The notes under the pieces are model-generated. The model made no database searches. It was not told where the DNA came from and saw nothing but the letters and a program-made list of their open reading frames with translations. Of a DNA stretch of 64,000 nt, positions 20,693-32,600 are shown one piece after another; the first letter of the stretch is position 1; each line of letters opens with the position of its first letter. This DNA is from Zygnema cylindricum (taxonomy: Eukaryota; Streptophyta; Zygnematophyceae; Zygnematales; Zygnemataceae). The stretch spans positions 29,571 to 93,570 of the forward strand of contig JBBHKE010002277.1 of assembly GCA_037447655.1 (NCBI GenBank), given 5' to 3'. Both the position numbers and the translations under genes were made by a program.

Positions 20693-21398
20693 CTGGTTTA
20701 TTGCAAGACAGATCTATTCTTGGAAAAAAACAGTGGTATTCTCGAAAAATTGTTGAAGAATTCTCGGAGAATCTCGGAACGAGGGAGACAAATGGTGAAC
20801 AGATATACGGCAGGATAGAGCAGACAGGGAGGAGTTTGGATAGTCTAAACAAAACAAGAGTTTTACGATAAGGCGTACTATCGAGGATTTGTTCCATGGT
20901 TTTTATTGTGGTAACATATCTGTTGTTTAGATGATATGTGGCCTTGATGTCTTTCTTTTGTTTCTCCCTTTAGCATCATCTCATTTTACGCCCTCCCTTT
21001 GTTCCATTGTTTGCTTGAGGAATTCGTGGTGCTGAGATTTTTTCAGTAATGAGATTTTTTCAGTGATGAGATTTTTTCGCCCTTTTCTGACAAAGTATTG
21101 TCAAGTTCAATCCTATTGGTCGATTTAAGCAAGTTTTTTTTGTAAATTCCGGCAATATGCCTGATTCTCTGTTAATTGATTCGTCCTATATATCCTTCAT
21201 TCGCAATTTTTCTTTGCCAATTTCACAACGACAGTAATTTCTTGTCTCTCCTCACTACCCTTCCCCCTTCCCCCCTTCCCTCTGTCTTTAGATGTCATCG
21301 TCCCTCGCCTTTTTCCCTCTCTATCCCCCTTCCATTTCCACTCTCACTCCTTCCCTTTTTATCCCTCTCCTGTCCCTACTCTCGATTCCATTCCAAAG
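20693..21398. other. Downstream flank of the COX4-like gene
   Basis: Presumed 3' UTR and intergenic DNA. A short direct repeat GAGATTTTTTCAGTAAT / GAGATTTTTTCAGTGAT lies near 21035-21075. No gene recognised. Confidence 0.4.
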
Positions 21399-22141
21399 TC
21401 CCTCTCCCTCTCCCTCCTCCCTCTCCCTCTCCCTCTCCCTCTCCCTCTCCCTCTCCCTCTCCCTCTCCCTCTCCCTCTCCCCTCTCCCTCTCCCTCTCCC
21501 TCCCCCTCTCCCTCCCCCTCTCCCTCCCCCTCTCCCTCTCCCTCCCCCTCTCCCCTCTCCCTCTCCCTCTCCCTCTCCCTCTCCCTCTCCCCTCTCCCTC
21601 TCCCTCTCCCTCTCCCTCTCCTCCTCTCCCTCTCCCTCTCCCTCTCCCTCTCCCTCTCCCTCTCCCTCTCCCTCTCCCTCTCCCTCTCCCTCTCCCTCTC
21701 CCTCTCCCTCTCCCTCTCTCCCTCTCCCTCTCCCTCTCCCTCTCCCTCTCCTCTCCCTCTCCCTCTCCCTCTCCCTCTTCCCTCTCCCTCTCCCTCTCCC
21801 TCTCCCCTCTCCCTCTCCCTCTCCCTCTCCCTCTCCCTCTCCCTCTCCCTCTCCCTCTCCCTCTCCCTCTCCCTCTCCCTCTCCCTCTCCCTCTCCTCCC
21901 TCTCCCTCTCCCTCTCCCTCTCCCTCTCCCTCTCCCTCTCCCCTCTCCCTCTCCCTCTCCCTCTCCCTCTCCCTCTCCCCTCTCCCTCTCCCTCTCCCTC
22001 TCCCTCTCCCTCTCCCTCTCCCTCTCCCTCTCCCTCTCCCCTCTCCCTCTCCCTCCCTCCCTCCCTCCCTCTCCCTCTCCCTCCCTCCCTCTCCCTCTCC
22101 CTCCCTCCCTCTCCCTCTCCCTCCCTCCCTCTCCCTCTCCC
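21399..22141 (+). repeat. CCCTCT hexamer array, about 740 bp
   Basis: Near-pure tandem CCCTCT with occasional extra C, a few CTCTCT or CTCCTC slips, and a final block of CCCT runs alternating with CCCTCT. It is related to, but distinct in unit length from, the heptamer array at 13948-15855. The opposite strand is pure purine (AGAGGG). Confidence 0.95.
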
Positions 22142-22754
22142 TAACGACGATGTATAAGAGGAACGACGAGGTATGTAAGTTGTTGCTAGAAACCTGGTCC
22201 TCGTACTTGTCATGGAAGGGCATTCCAATCACTTCGAAAATACCTTTCACGTATCGCCATATTTTCATGAGCCCTATTAGCGCCGCTGCAAAACAAAACT
22301 CCGTGTAGAAATCACGAGGAGAAGATTTCACGGAACAACGTCCAAAATTATCGGACAAAATGTGGGATAAAGTGAGAGGAATATAGTCTTGCAACAAAGT
22401 CCACATGGGGACGGGGATGTGGGCAAGGATAAAGGAGGAGAAGGGATAAACAAGGACAAGGGGATCCGAAATCATAACCTCCCAAGATATGAACATCGCT
22501 TACAAAAGCTTAGTCATCGTCGATAGGGCGTTTTGAAGAAGGAAGAAGGATACTCGAAGAGGGAGTACCAGGGTCAAAGTAAAGGTTTAAACTACAACAA
22601 CTCTTTGCGAAAAAAACATAACCTGCCATTTTAGGGTTTTTTAGGGTTTTTTAGGGACTTCAAAATGATTTTGACACTTAATTCATTGTAAATGTGTCAT
22701 TGGGGTAAATTTGATTTGAGTGTTTGAGAGATGGAAGGAGGTGGAGGAAAAGAT

Positions 22755-22862
22755 AAAAAGGGGCAAACAAAAATAACTAATCAATAGTAAAAAGGGGCAA
22801 ACAAAAACAAATAATCAATAGTAAAAAGGGGCAAACAAAAATAAATTATCAATAATAAAAAG
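22755..22862 (+). repeat. Three tandem copies of a roughly 34-bp unit
   Basis: The unit contains AAAAAGGGGCAAACAAAAA followed by AAATAATCAATAGT. Three successive copies differ at a few bases. Confidence 0.85.
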
Positions 22863-23431
22863 TTGGATGTGGCGCCTTACATGGGAAGCAAGGGGAAGCG
22901 TTTAGGAAAATGGAAGTGGGAAGAAAGGGAAGGCGTATAAAATAGAGGGAGAAGGGGAGGGTGTGGAGGAAGAGAGAGAGTTGGGGAAGGGGACAAAAGG
23001 AAGGGGAAAAATGGGAGGGGAAAAAGGGGAGGGGAAAAAGGGGAGGGGGGAAAGGGTTATGTCAAAAGGGGGAGGGGGGAAAAAGGGGAGGGAAAAGGCA
23101 AATGACGGAAAAGAGGGAAATGGGAAAACGAGACGATGTTTAATTGTTTTGATTAATTGTGATATTCAATTGTTTTTCACTTCCTATGTTTGTGATTCGT
23201 TTGTCTCGCAAATGCCTTATATATTGCAAGCGAGGGCTAATCCAAAAGCATGGAAGGTCCAAGGGTGTTTTTGTGTTTTTTTTTTTCGTTTTGTTTTGTT
23301 TTGGATTCAAGTGTAGGAAAACCGGAGGCAAAAAAAAAATGTGGTGGGGAAAAGAGATCGATGCACCTTAGAGAGGTGTTGGAGGGAGAGGAAGAAATGC
23401 TCCTCGGGGTGAGAGGGGACGGATGCCACTA

Positions 23432-23451
23432 TGGGGGGGGGGGGGGGGGGG
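23432..23451 (+). repeat. Homopolymer G run
   Basis: About nineteen consecutive G bases, followed by GAGGGAGTGAGGG. Such a run is prone to slippage and to sequencing error, so its exact length is not secure. Confidence 0.85.
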
Positions 23452-24538
23452 AGGGAGTGAGGGTGGGAGGAGGAAGCCGTTTTCTGGGGTGGGGGACGGA
23501 AGTATTGTATGTTGTCACCCCGTATAGGTTTTGTATTAACTTTAAATCCGAGCGCATGATCATCCAGTGGAAGAAAAAACGTAAAGCTCGCCTCGAAAAT
23601 CAAATAGAAGATAAATATTTTATACTGTATTTTAGAAAAAAAAAACAAGAAAAAAAAACAAAAAAAAACAAAAGCAAAACCGCTGATCTATACAGTTATA
23701 ATAAGAAATTCGATTTTATTAAAAAGCGCGATGGCAAACCATATATACAATGTTATATACCCTCTAAATCGCTGTTTAACTATTCAGAAGCGGTTTTAGG
23801 CTTTGTGTCGTTTACTCTAATAAATAAATAATAAGTAAAACTAAATAAATAATAAGTAAAGACCCATAATAGGTAGTACAAAAACTTCGCAAAAACTGCA
23901 ACACCAGTACGACCAACCGATGCAGGAAAGAAAAAACCGCCAAGATTTACAGACATCCAATATATATAGTAAATTACAGTATAACACAGTAAATTACTGT
24001 CAAATACTATATTTTGATTTACTTACGTTTCTAAAAGTTTGTTTTGCTAAACATTTTCTTGTCAATTTCGAGAATCAACAGTATAAAATGAAAGAGAGTT
24101 AATAACACAATCAATAGTAATCACACTAGTTATACATCATTACTTAATATACACTTATTGCTGTTGTTTTCATTCTCACATTAAATGGTCAATTTATAAT
24201 TGTTATTGATAGTATATGTACTCGATCACGTGTTTTTTTATTAAAAGTCATTTTTATTTATAAAAGACGTCTTTTTTTATAGAAGTTGTTTTTGAGGTAC
24301 ATGAAGGACTTTCAGTACTACTCTATCTGCGTCTTGTTCCACTTTCTAACCTCACAGGAACATATCAACTATGACTCTAAAGGATATCAACAAAGCATCG
24401 AACTCTTTACACTTGAATCCTCCCATTTTCGTGCATGTACACTTTCTTGAAACCTCACATATATGTATTTCTACATACATATCTCATTAAAACAAAAAAC
24501 GAAAGAAACAAACAGAAATTCACAAAGTTCTTAAGTAC

Positions 24539-25921
24539 TCAATCCGCTTGTCCGAAACAATGTCCGGCAATTGTCATCAAAATGTTGAGTAGTATCACTT
24601 CTAATTCGTCGTCCTTGGTTTTTGTTGCCCTTAACTGTCCACATTTCCTAAGTAAACTCCTATAGGAAGCTCCAGTATTTGCATCCAATGGCATATCGAT
24701 CGCCACACTAAGTGCAAATAACCAAAGAGCATGTTGTTTGGTTATCAACGAAAGCTCTTGAAACCACTCCACATGCAATCGTAGAAGAGAAGCACGTGAC
24801 ACTTCGTCTAAACTTTTCATCACCCACAAATAAGGCTCCAAAAGTTCCCCATTGAGAGCCTCTCGAATTGTCAATTCTTCCTTCTCTTCCCCTCCTTCCT
24901 TTTCTTCTCCTCCTTTCTCTTCTCTCTTCTCTTTTTCCTCCACTTCTCCCTTCTCGGGTTTCTCCTCCTGTCCCTTCTTTACTTCCTTGAGAATCTCTTC
25001 AACTAACTCTTCTTTCACCACAAACTCTAGCTCCTCCCTTTCGAGGTTGTCCATATTTCCACTCCCAAAAACGTCAATTACTATGGTGTCTTTTTTACCC
25101 AATTCGTTTTCTTCTCCCATTTCTTCTTTTTCTCCAACCTTTCCCTCTTCTCCTGTCTCTCGTAAGTCTTCGATTTCTACTTCTTCCTGTAGAACCGATT
25201 CACTATCAATAGACGTTTCCTTTTCGGAACTTTCTTTTTCTTGTAAATCGAAACCAAAACAAAGATAATGCCAAGCCGAAGCATCTTTAACAGAGGGAAG
25301 TCGTTTTTTCGAAGAAAGTGTGGATGACATTTCTTGTGAGATGAATTTCTGTTTAAAAAAAAGTAAAGCAAAGTACAAACAAGTGGTAAGTATATTTGAT
25401 CTGTGGATAAAGTTTATCGTGAGATGAATTTCTGCTCAAAAAAAGTAAAGCAAACTAAAAACAAGTAGTAAGTGCATATAGATTTTAGCAAAACTTAGTG
25501 AATGTCAGTTAATTGATGTTAAAAAAAGAGAAAGGTTTACAACAAAAAGACAAAAGTAAATATGTTTGGGCATCGGTTAAGAGTCAAGACAACCTTATTA
25601 AATTACTCACTGCAAAAGGTATAGAAAATATAAGTTTCTTGGAAAACTAATGACCACAATGTTTTCTTTTTCAACCCTCAGATCAAGGACCGATAAAAGA
25701 AAAAACCAGAAAATTTACGGACAAATTTAAAACCGAAACTTACTTTTCGCATACGAAAGAAACTTTCGACAAAAAAATTCTCCCATTCCGGAGAAGGCAA
25801 GAGCTCCAATGCACAAGATGGAATTGATGGGATTTTTGGGACATAAGGAGTTTGTTTCGATTCAAAGTTTCGAGGATTTATCGGAGCAACGACAACTTTG
25901 GGACAGCGGTCACGTTCATAT
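24539..25921 (-). CDS. GEMIN2: GEMIN2 homologue (SMN-complex / snRNP assembly factor), 5' part missing
   Basis: Two exons are visible: 25744-25921 and 24539-25348, joined by a 395-bp GT-AG intron, giving about 328 residues. The first begins YERDRCPKVVVAPINPR and contains KQTPYVPKIP, like the conserved CP-x-VV-x-A-x-I and KQ region of Gemin2. The end carries WLFALSVAIDMPLDANTGAS, SLLRKCGQLRA and LNILMTIAGHCFGQ, the conserved C-terminal helical domain. Gemin2 binds Sm proteins during spliceosomal snRNP assembly; a plant homologue is known in Arabidopsis. Between the domains lies an unusual Glu/Lys-rich linker of about 120 residues. A CAG acceptor at 25922-25924 implies an upstream exon beyond the gap at 25941. 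An ATG at 25929 is an alternative but less likely start. Confidence 0.85.
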
Positions 25922-25940
25922 CTGATCATGAAAAAAAGGA

Positions 25941-25950
25941 NNNNNNNNNN
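25941..25950. other. Assembly gap (10 N)
   Basis: Ten N bases. The 5' exon of GEMIN2 should lie beyond it, but the DNA on the other side (25951-26390) shows no such exon, so real distance and order here are unknown. Confidence 0.99.
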
Positions 25951-26389
25951 CGAGTTCTATTTTGTGTCTAATGGGAAGGGTTTTTGACGGTGGATATTCC
26001 CTCTTTTCTAAGATCTAAATCATGTGTGACTATAAATCCCCGGTGGGTCTCATGGTAGTGGACCCCCTTTCTCTAAATACTACTGATAGTAACTACTAAC
26101 CACAGCCATAAGATCCCTCTTAAAAAACTTTTTGTTCAGTCTTTGAGTCCTAACAAAATCTGTTATATTTCGTACCTCGCTTTTTGAGGTACTTTGAGGT
26201 TAGTTTTCTCATTCCTCACTGTTACCACCTCTCATATGAAGATTGGTCAAACTCCAAAAAAAATACCTTCTACCTCAGGTTGTGGTTTTCTCTCAAAGTC
26301 TTTTGGGCCTTGTCTTACCCCATCTACTTTCTATATTATCCTGTGATTCACTATTACGATCTTCATACAACACTCTATTCTTCTATCCA
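25951..26389. other. Unassigned DNA between the gap and the copia nest
   Basis: No similarity to the copia elements or to GEMIN2 was recognised. Similarity to copia integrase starts at about 26390. Confidence 0.4.
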
Positions 26390-28401
26390 CCTTTCATCTA
26401 CCCCATTCTGTTCCGGGTTTTCTGAAACTCTCTTTTGGTGTTGGACTCCATCTTCCATAAAAAAAACCTCAAACTGGTTAGAAGTATACTCTCCACCATT
26501 GTCACTCCTTACTCTTTTGATTGGAGTTTCATGGAGTTTTTCGCTCCATGCTTTATATTGTCTAAAACAATCCTGAGTTTCTGACTTGTTTTTCAAAAAA
26601 TTCTCCCTAGAATACCGACACCAATCATCAATGATAGTCATCATAAATCTCTTTCCCCCAGGTGATGGTACTCTGGGTGGCCCCTAAATATCAGTGTGTA
26701 CTAAATCTAGAATCTTTTCTCCCTTATAGGTGGCAGTTTTTGGGAAGGGTAATCTGTGTTTTATCTTGAGCACATCCACTACAATCACTTAGATTCTCAC
26801 TCTCACCGAACTAAATCCCTTCCACCACTCCCATCTTTTTCATCTCTCTTAACTTATCTAGATTCACATGCTCGAGCCTCTTATGCCACATCATTATATC
26901 ATGAACACCAACATAATAAAGTGTCTTCTTTTCATTGCTTAAAACCAGCCTAAACATCCCTTGGCTACCTTTTTCTGAAGTGAAATAGACTTCCTCCACA
27001 AAACTAGCACTAAAGACTCCTTTCCTAGTGCTAGTATCAAAACCCTTATCATCTTATACAGACGTAGAGATGAGGTTTTTGTTCAGCGCCGGAATAAATA
27101 TTACATCGAAGAATGTAACTATGGATGTCTTTCCTTCTGTTAACACTTTCAGATCTACCAATCCTACAAGTGTAGTAGTGACTATCCTCCCATCTCGTAC
27201 CCTATCTCTACTGTGGGAATCTTTCTTATCTTAGTGAACAGGTGTTTATCCTTACACATGTGCATGGAGGCACTTGAATCTACATTCTAACCTGCTTCAC
27301 CTTTCAATCCACCGAAAGCACATTTTTGCTTTCGTGGAATTTCTACCTCGTTTGTCGCTTCTTACTCCTCATCCAATAGGAGCGCATCGTCCTCGTTTTT
27401 TGATTCCACCTCATCTACCTGTGTCACAAGGGCCTTTTTCTTTCCTCTCGCGGTTCCACCAGTCTGCCTCTCCTTTAACCGAAGCTCGGTTAGCTTATTG
27501 CACTCCGCCATATAGTGCCCTGGTTTCTTACAGGAATGACATAAACCCTTGTGAGCCCTAGGTCTAATTTTTCTGCTCCCCCCCTCCGTAATTTCCGACG
27601 AGTCTCCGAGAATCCTTGTTCCTCCAATCGGTCCCAGCTGCCAAGGCTTGCCCACTCTTTCCTCCCCTTCGGATCTCAATTGTATTCTCCCGAACGAGAA
27701 TCATTCCTCCCACTCAATTCCATATCCACCTTGAGTTCGACAAGTCCTGCACACGGTTGACTTTGTTCTCGAACTCATCGGGTAACTTCATCAGTAGACA
27801 TTTAACCTTTTCTTTTTCACTAAATTCTTTCCAACACTCTCTAGCTACATCAAAAGTGTAGCAAGCTCATTGCAAAAATCCAACATCTTCCCTCTTTTGT
27901 ATAGATACCCCTTAATTTTTTGATCAGCCAACTGTTGTTGCTGAATCGTACCACTTCGGTACATCTCTATGAGAGCCATCAAAAGATCGGATGCCTTTTC
28001 TACCTGCAAATGAGGACATGCAAGCCTTTAAGTAAGATGGCGGAGGATGAAGTGCTTTGCCGCCATATTGTTGAAGTCTCAGGTATCAGTAACATTCTCC
28101 TCGTTACTCGAAATAGGCGACATGAATGCCGAACTAGTTGATATTGGTGTGGTCGTCTCCTTCTCCTTTCCTTTGTCCACCACCACCCCCTTTTTGTCTC
28201 CTCTGTTGCAGATGGATCTGCTTTCCTGGTGAATATGCTTCCTTGAAACCCTGGAGGGATTCCAAGACCTGATGGACGCCGCACTCGTCCACTCACTATC
28301 CCCCAAAACATTTTCTCGCATAGATCTCATGTCATCATACTTTCCCAGTATATGAAGCCAATTCCATTAAGATGGGTACCCTAGAGTGTGGGCCCATAAC
28401 C
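26390..28401 (-). pseudogene. Element D: broken copia gag-protease-integrase
   Basis: Read from 28401 downward the segment has the primer-binding site, then gag. One base is missing in a T run about 20 codons into gag, shifting the frame. The gag zinc knuckle (CHSCKKPGHYMAEC, C-x2-C-x4-H-x4-C) lies near 27540. The integrase zinc-binding region (MMWHKRLEHVNLDKLREMKK) is near 26830-26930, and the core motif RSDNGGEYTS near 26495. The integrase C-terminus, reverse transcriptase and RNase H are absent: similarity to element C stops at about 26390. Several stops and shifts make it inactive. Confidence 0.85.
28387..28401 (-). promoter_or_regulatory. Primer-binding site of element D (internal tRNA-iMet type)
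   Basis: On the minus strand it reads GGTTATGGGCCCACA directly after the LTR. Fourteen of fifteen bases are complementary to the anticodon arm of initiator-methionine tRNA (GGTGGGCCCATAACC). Confidence 0.8.
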
Positions 28402-29476
28402 TGCAACTCTGAGACCTCTATAGATCCTCAGAATGGACAGCTTGCAAGACTCCTCTACGATAACCCTGACCCCTTTGTGTTTCAGCAAGAATAAATGCCC
28501 CTCTGGCTTACAAAAACTCTGACCACCTAAACCCCTGTGAAGGCTAGACTCCACTGAATCAATAGCAAAAAGAATCTCTGAATTTGCTCTCATGAGAAGT
28601 AAGTTATGGAAGGTCAAAGTTGACCTTTTGTATAGAAGCTCTCTAGGAGAGAGGGTCCTATCTACCAAATTTTTCTAAGTCCTATCTCTCTCTAAAACTC
28701 TATCTACTGATGTACGGCACCAATCATATTACACTGGTGTACACAAAAGTATAATTGTTGTTGTACTTTCAGTACGAATATTGTACAACATGGCCTAGAT
28801 GTCGATAGATGTCATATCCGAATTCGGTCTCGTAATCTCAGGAGATGCTGCGATCCAATGTAATTGTGCCACGTGTCATCCGATGTGGCGATGACCACAA
28901 ATCGACGAGATTCTCTTCCGCGATCTCGACATTCTTCTCGGCCGTCCGATTGAATGCAGATTTCAATCGTAGCCGTCATAAATACTTGCGCGGTATTTGT
29001 TTCGTTTAAAGAAACAAATGCACAATACTTGTTTCTTATCCACACCGTAATCCGTACTGTTACATAACTGAATCTATGTATTCCGTAAATAGTTGCCGTT
29101 AAATGAATAACCCTACGTGGTAACATTTAACATTTAAATAACTAACAAACCATATAGCATGTAACTCTAGTCCTAGACTTAATTGATAAGTCTAACGACT
29201 ATCGGCTGCTTTAACAGATGGCACGTATCACGATCAAATCGTGGATTCAATAACTCCCCTTTTAGTAAATAAACTATCTATCCGTAAATCAACTACTCTA
29301 TTTCCCGTAAACCTTTGGATAGCCTAGGTAGCCATGGCTCTAGCTTCCTCTCCAACTTCTTAGTGACCGCAACAAGTGTGGGAGTTGGAGAGAGAAGTTA
29401 GAGGCTGACTGCCTTGGCTTCTTTCTGTATTTCATTTTAGACCTAGAAAATACTAAAAGAACCATGAATTTCTACA
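28402..29476 (-). repeat. 5' LTR of element D
   Basis: A 1,075-bp LTR that on the minus strand starts TGTAGAAATTCATGG and ends GAGTTGCA. It carries the group's GTAC-rich block with ATTGGT (28710-28790) and the antisense hairpin CACGATCAAATCGTG (29229-29243). It abuts a fragment of the LTR of element C, into which D inserted. No partner 3' LTR remains. Confidence 0.85.
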
Positions 29477-29614
29477 TCTAGCTCTCTCTTTAACCTTCAC
29501 TGACTGCGACAAGTGTGGGAGCCGAAGATAGGAGTTAGCGGGAGACTGCCTCTGCTTCTATAATGCATTTCATTTTAGACCTAGGAAATACTAAAAAAAC
29601 CATTAATATCTACA
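29477..29614 (-). repeat. Fragment of the 3' LTR of element C
   Basis: On the minus strand it starts TGTAGATATTAATGG, directly after the polypurine tract TAAGGGG, and runs only 138 bp to the D insertion. It matches the first 138 bp of the D and C LTRs. The rest of this LTR is not seen to the left of D, so it was lost with the left part of D or in the gap. Confidence 0.8.
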
Positions 29615-32600
29615 CACCCCTTATTTTCTATTCACTCATTAATTTCAGACCACACTTCTCTCTGCAAAAAAATAGCTTAGGGGAACGCACAGGTTTGGTC
29701 ATCATATCTCCCACCATCTTGCTATCTTGGCTGTACTCTAAACTGATTTTTTTTTTTCACCTTCTCTCTTACAAAGTTGAGTCTAATGTCCATGTGTTTT
29801 GGCTTTAAAATGATATTTAGGTTTGGCACCAATAGCGATTGCTGCTTGATTATCACAAAAAAATTTCAGCACACCACTCTTAAGGTGACCACGATCACCC
29901 AGCAAAGACTTGACCCACATACATTCTTTTACAGTAGAGCAAGAGGCCATATACTTAGCCTCCATGGTGCACTAAACAACATCCTTTTGCTTTTTGCTAC
30001 TCCAACAACAAGCCTAATCACCCACATATAATACATATCCAAAAGTACATCTCTTCATCGGAGCATCACCATAACTAGCATCACTCCAAGTAGTGATGTC
30101 AGTATTCCCTCCACCCAAATGCAACCATAGATCCCTAGTTCGTATCAAATATCTAATGACTCTCTTAGATACCTCCCAATCTCTCTTAGTGGGAGTATTT
30201 AGACTTCTACTCAGCACTCCTACAGCTGCAGCTAAATCCGGTCGGGTACAATTCATAAAATAGATTAGGTTTCCCACTATTTGCATGTAAGACATTGTTT
30301 GCATGAACTTTTGTTCTTCAGGACCTAATTCTTCGTCTAAGATTATGACTCCTTCTTCCACACTCCCCTCACTTCCTTCTTTTTAACTCCATTGGAGTTG
30401 TACAACTATTACCCTTATCCATTTGGAATTTTTCCAACATGTTCCCTATTGCTTCTCTCTCAGTCAGTCTTATAATCTTTCTTTCTCGGTCTCTTTCTAC
30501 TTGAATTCCCAAAATGTATCTTGCCACCTCCATATCCTTCATCTCAAATCTCCCATTAAGATCCGTTTTCAATTTATTAATTTTGTCCATTGATTTACTT
30601 TAAAAAAGCAAATCATCAACTTAAATTGCAATAAAAATAACACCTTCCTCATCTTCAAAAACATAGATTGAGTGATCTGAGCTGATCCGGATATATTCCG
30701 TACTGGTAAGAAACTCATCAAGCTTCTTATTCCAGTATCGCGACGCTTGTTTCAAACCCTAAAGAGATTTAATTAGCCGGCATACCTAACTCTCCTCTCC
30801 TTGCTCCACAAATCCTTCGGGTTGTCGCATAAAGATCTCCTATTCCAATTCTCTATGCAAAAAGGTTGTCTTGATGTCCATCTGATGCACCTCCATGTGT
30901 TTTGCTGCTTCCAAATTGAGAAGTATGCGGATGTAGGGAATTTTGACGACCAGGGCAAAGGTTTCCTTGTAGTCGATTCCTTTTTTCTGTGTGAATCTTT
31001 TAGCCACTAACAGGGCATTGTAGCGGTCAATGGTATTATCTAGGTTTAGTTTTAATTTGAACACCTACTTGTAACCGATAGGTTTTCGGTTAGGTGGACA
31101 ATCTTCCAGCTCTAAAGTATTGGCTGCCAAAAATTGAGGCCATCTCCTCATTGATGGCTGACTTCCAATTCCTTTCTGGATAATTCACGGCCTCTCTAAA
31201 TCTGAGGATCATTCGGATGAGATAGTTTTGTCAACTTGTTATTAACTTGTTTTTCTTGCAATCTTTTGCTACTTCTCTTTCCTCCCTCAAAATTTGTGGC
31301 CGAAATAGATGGTTCCCGTGGGTTCTTTTGAACAATCTCGGCTTCTCCCCTGTCCCTCAATTCCGAATTAATTTCCACCATGTCTTTCGCTTCGGGTAGA
31401 GTTGTCATTGGCATTTCTACGGCCGATTCCTTCTTGGTCTGATTTGTACCTGTAAGAATGTCATCTTCTATGAAACTTGGATAGTTAAGAAGCTCAAAAT
31501 CATCGGAATTTTGTGACTCAAATCTGATTTTTACTAACTTTGTATACTTGAAGGGATCCACAAACTTTCCTTCATCCATAACTAGTAGATACTTTACTAA
31601 GATTATATCTTCCATTTTTAGATCATAAACTATGTATCCTTTTACATCCTCACCATATCCTAGTAAGTACCTTGATTTTCCTTTAGGATCTAGCTTCTAA
31701 TTATACCGATTTGTATCTAAACTAAACACTTGACTACCTAAAACCTTTAAGTGAGATATGTCTGGTTTCGGGTTGGTCCATCTCTCATAAGGTGTTTGGC
31801 CTTTAATCACTGAAGTAAGAACTCTATTTTTGAGGTAATTAGCACAATTCATTATTTCTCCCCAAAACCTTTTTCCTATCTTCTTATCCGACGACATACT
31901 TCTAGCACTATCATTAAGTGTTCTATTTAATATTTCAGCTACCCCATTGTGTTCCTGGTTTTTTGGAACTGTCTTTTAGTGATGGACTCCATCTTCCCTC
32001 AAAAATTCCTCAAAATGGTAAGAAGTATACTCTCCACCATTGTCACTCCTTACTCTCTTGATTGGGGTTTCATGGAGTTTTTCACTCCATGTTTTATATT
32101 GTCTAAAACATTCCTGAGCCTCTAACTTATTTTTCAAAAGATACCCCTTAGAATACTGAGACCAATCATCAGTGATAATCATTATATATCTCTTCCCCCC
32201 GGGTGAAGAAACTTTGGCTGGTTCCCCAAATATCTGTGTGTACTAAATCTATAATCTTTTCTCCATGATAGGTGGCTGTTTTTGGGAAGGGTAACCTGTG
32301 TGCTTTATCTTGAGCACATCGACTACAATCACTTAGATTCTCACTCTCACCGAACTGAATCCCTTCCACTAATCCCATCTTTTTCATCTCTCTTAACTTA
32401 TCTAGATTCACATGCCGAAGCCTCTTATGCCACAACATTATATCATGAACACCAGCATAATTAGTTTCTTCTTTTCATTGCTTAAAATCAGCCTAAACAT
32501 CCCTTGGCTACCTTTTTCAGCTGTGAAATAAACTTCCTCCTCAAAACTAGTAGTAAAGACTCCTTTCCTAGTGCTAGTATCAAAACCCTTATCATTTAAT

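Larger units (their letters stand above)
22142..24538. other. Intergenic DNA with low-complexity tracts, no recognised gene
   Basis: An open stretch of about 110 codons on the minus strand (22142-22496) has mixed, protein-like composition but I recognise no family. CCCTAAAA words occur on the minus strand near 22630-22655. Purine-rich GGGGA tracts lie at 22960-23120. A frame at 23500-23831 is lysine-rich and unrecognised. Confidence 0.4.

Noticed and set aside
21176..22308. Open frames of about 290-390 codons over the hexamer array
   Set aside because: Same reason: stop-free low-complexity translation of CCCTCT.
22142..22496. Minus-strand frame of about 118 codons ahead of the hexamer array
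   Set aside because: Composition is protein-like, but I recognise no family and cannot place splice sites, so I do not call a gene.
24852..25268. Plus-strand serine-rich frame of 138 codons
   Set aside because: It is the antisense of the acidic linker of GEMIN2.
26184..26576. Plus-strand frame of 130 codons
   Set aside because: Its right half is antisense to the integrase of element D, and the left half matches nothing.
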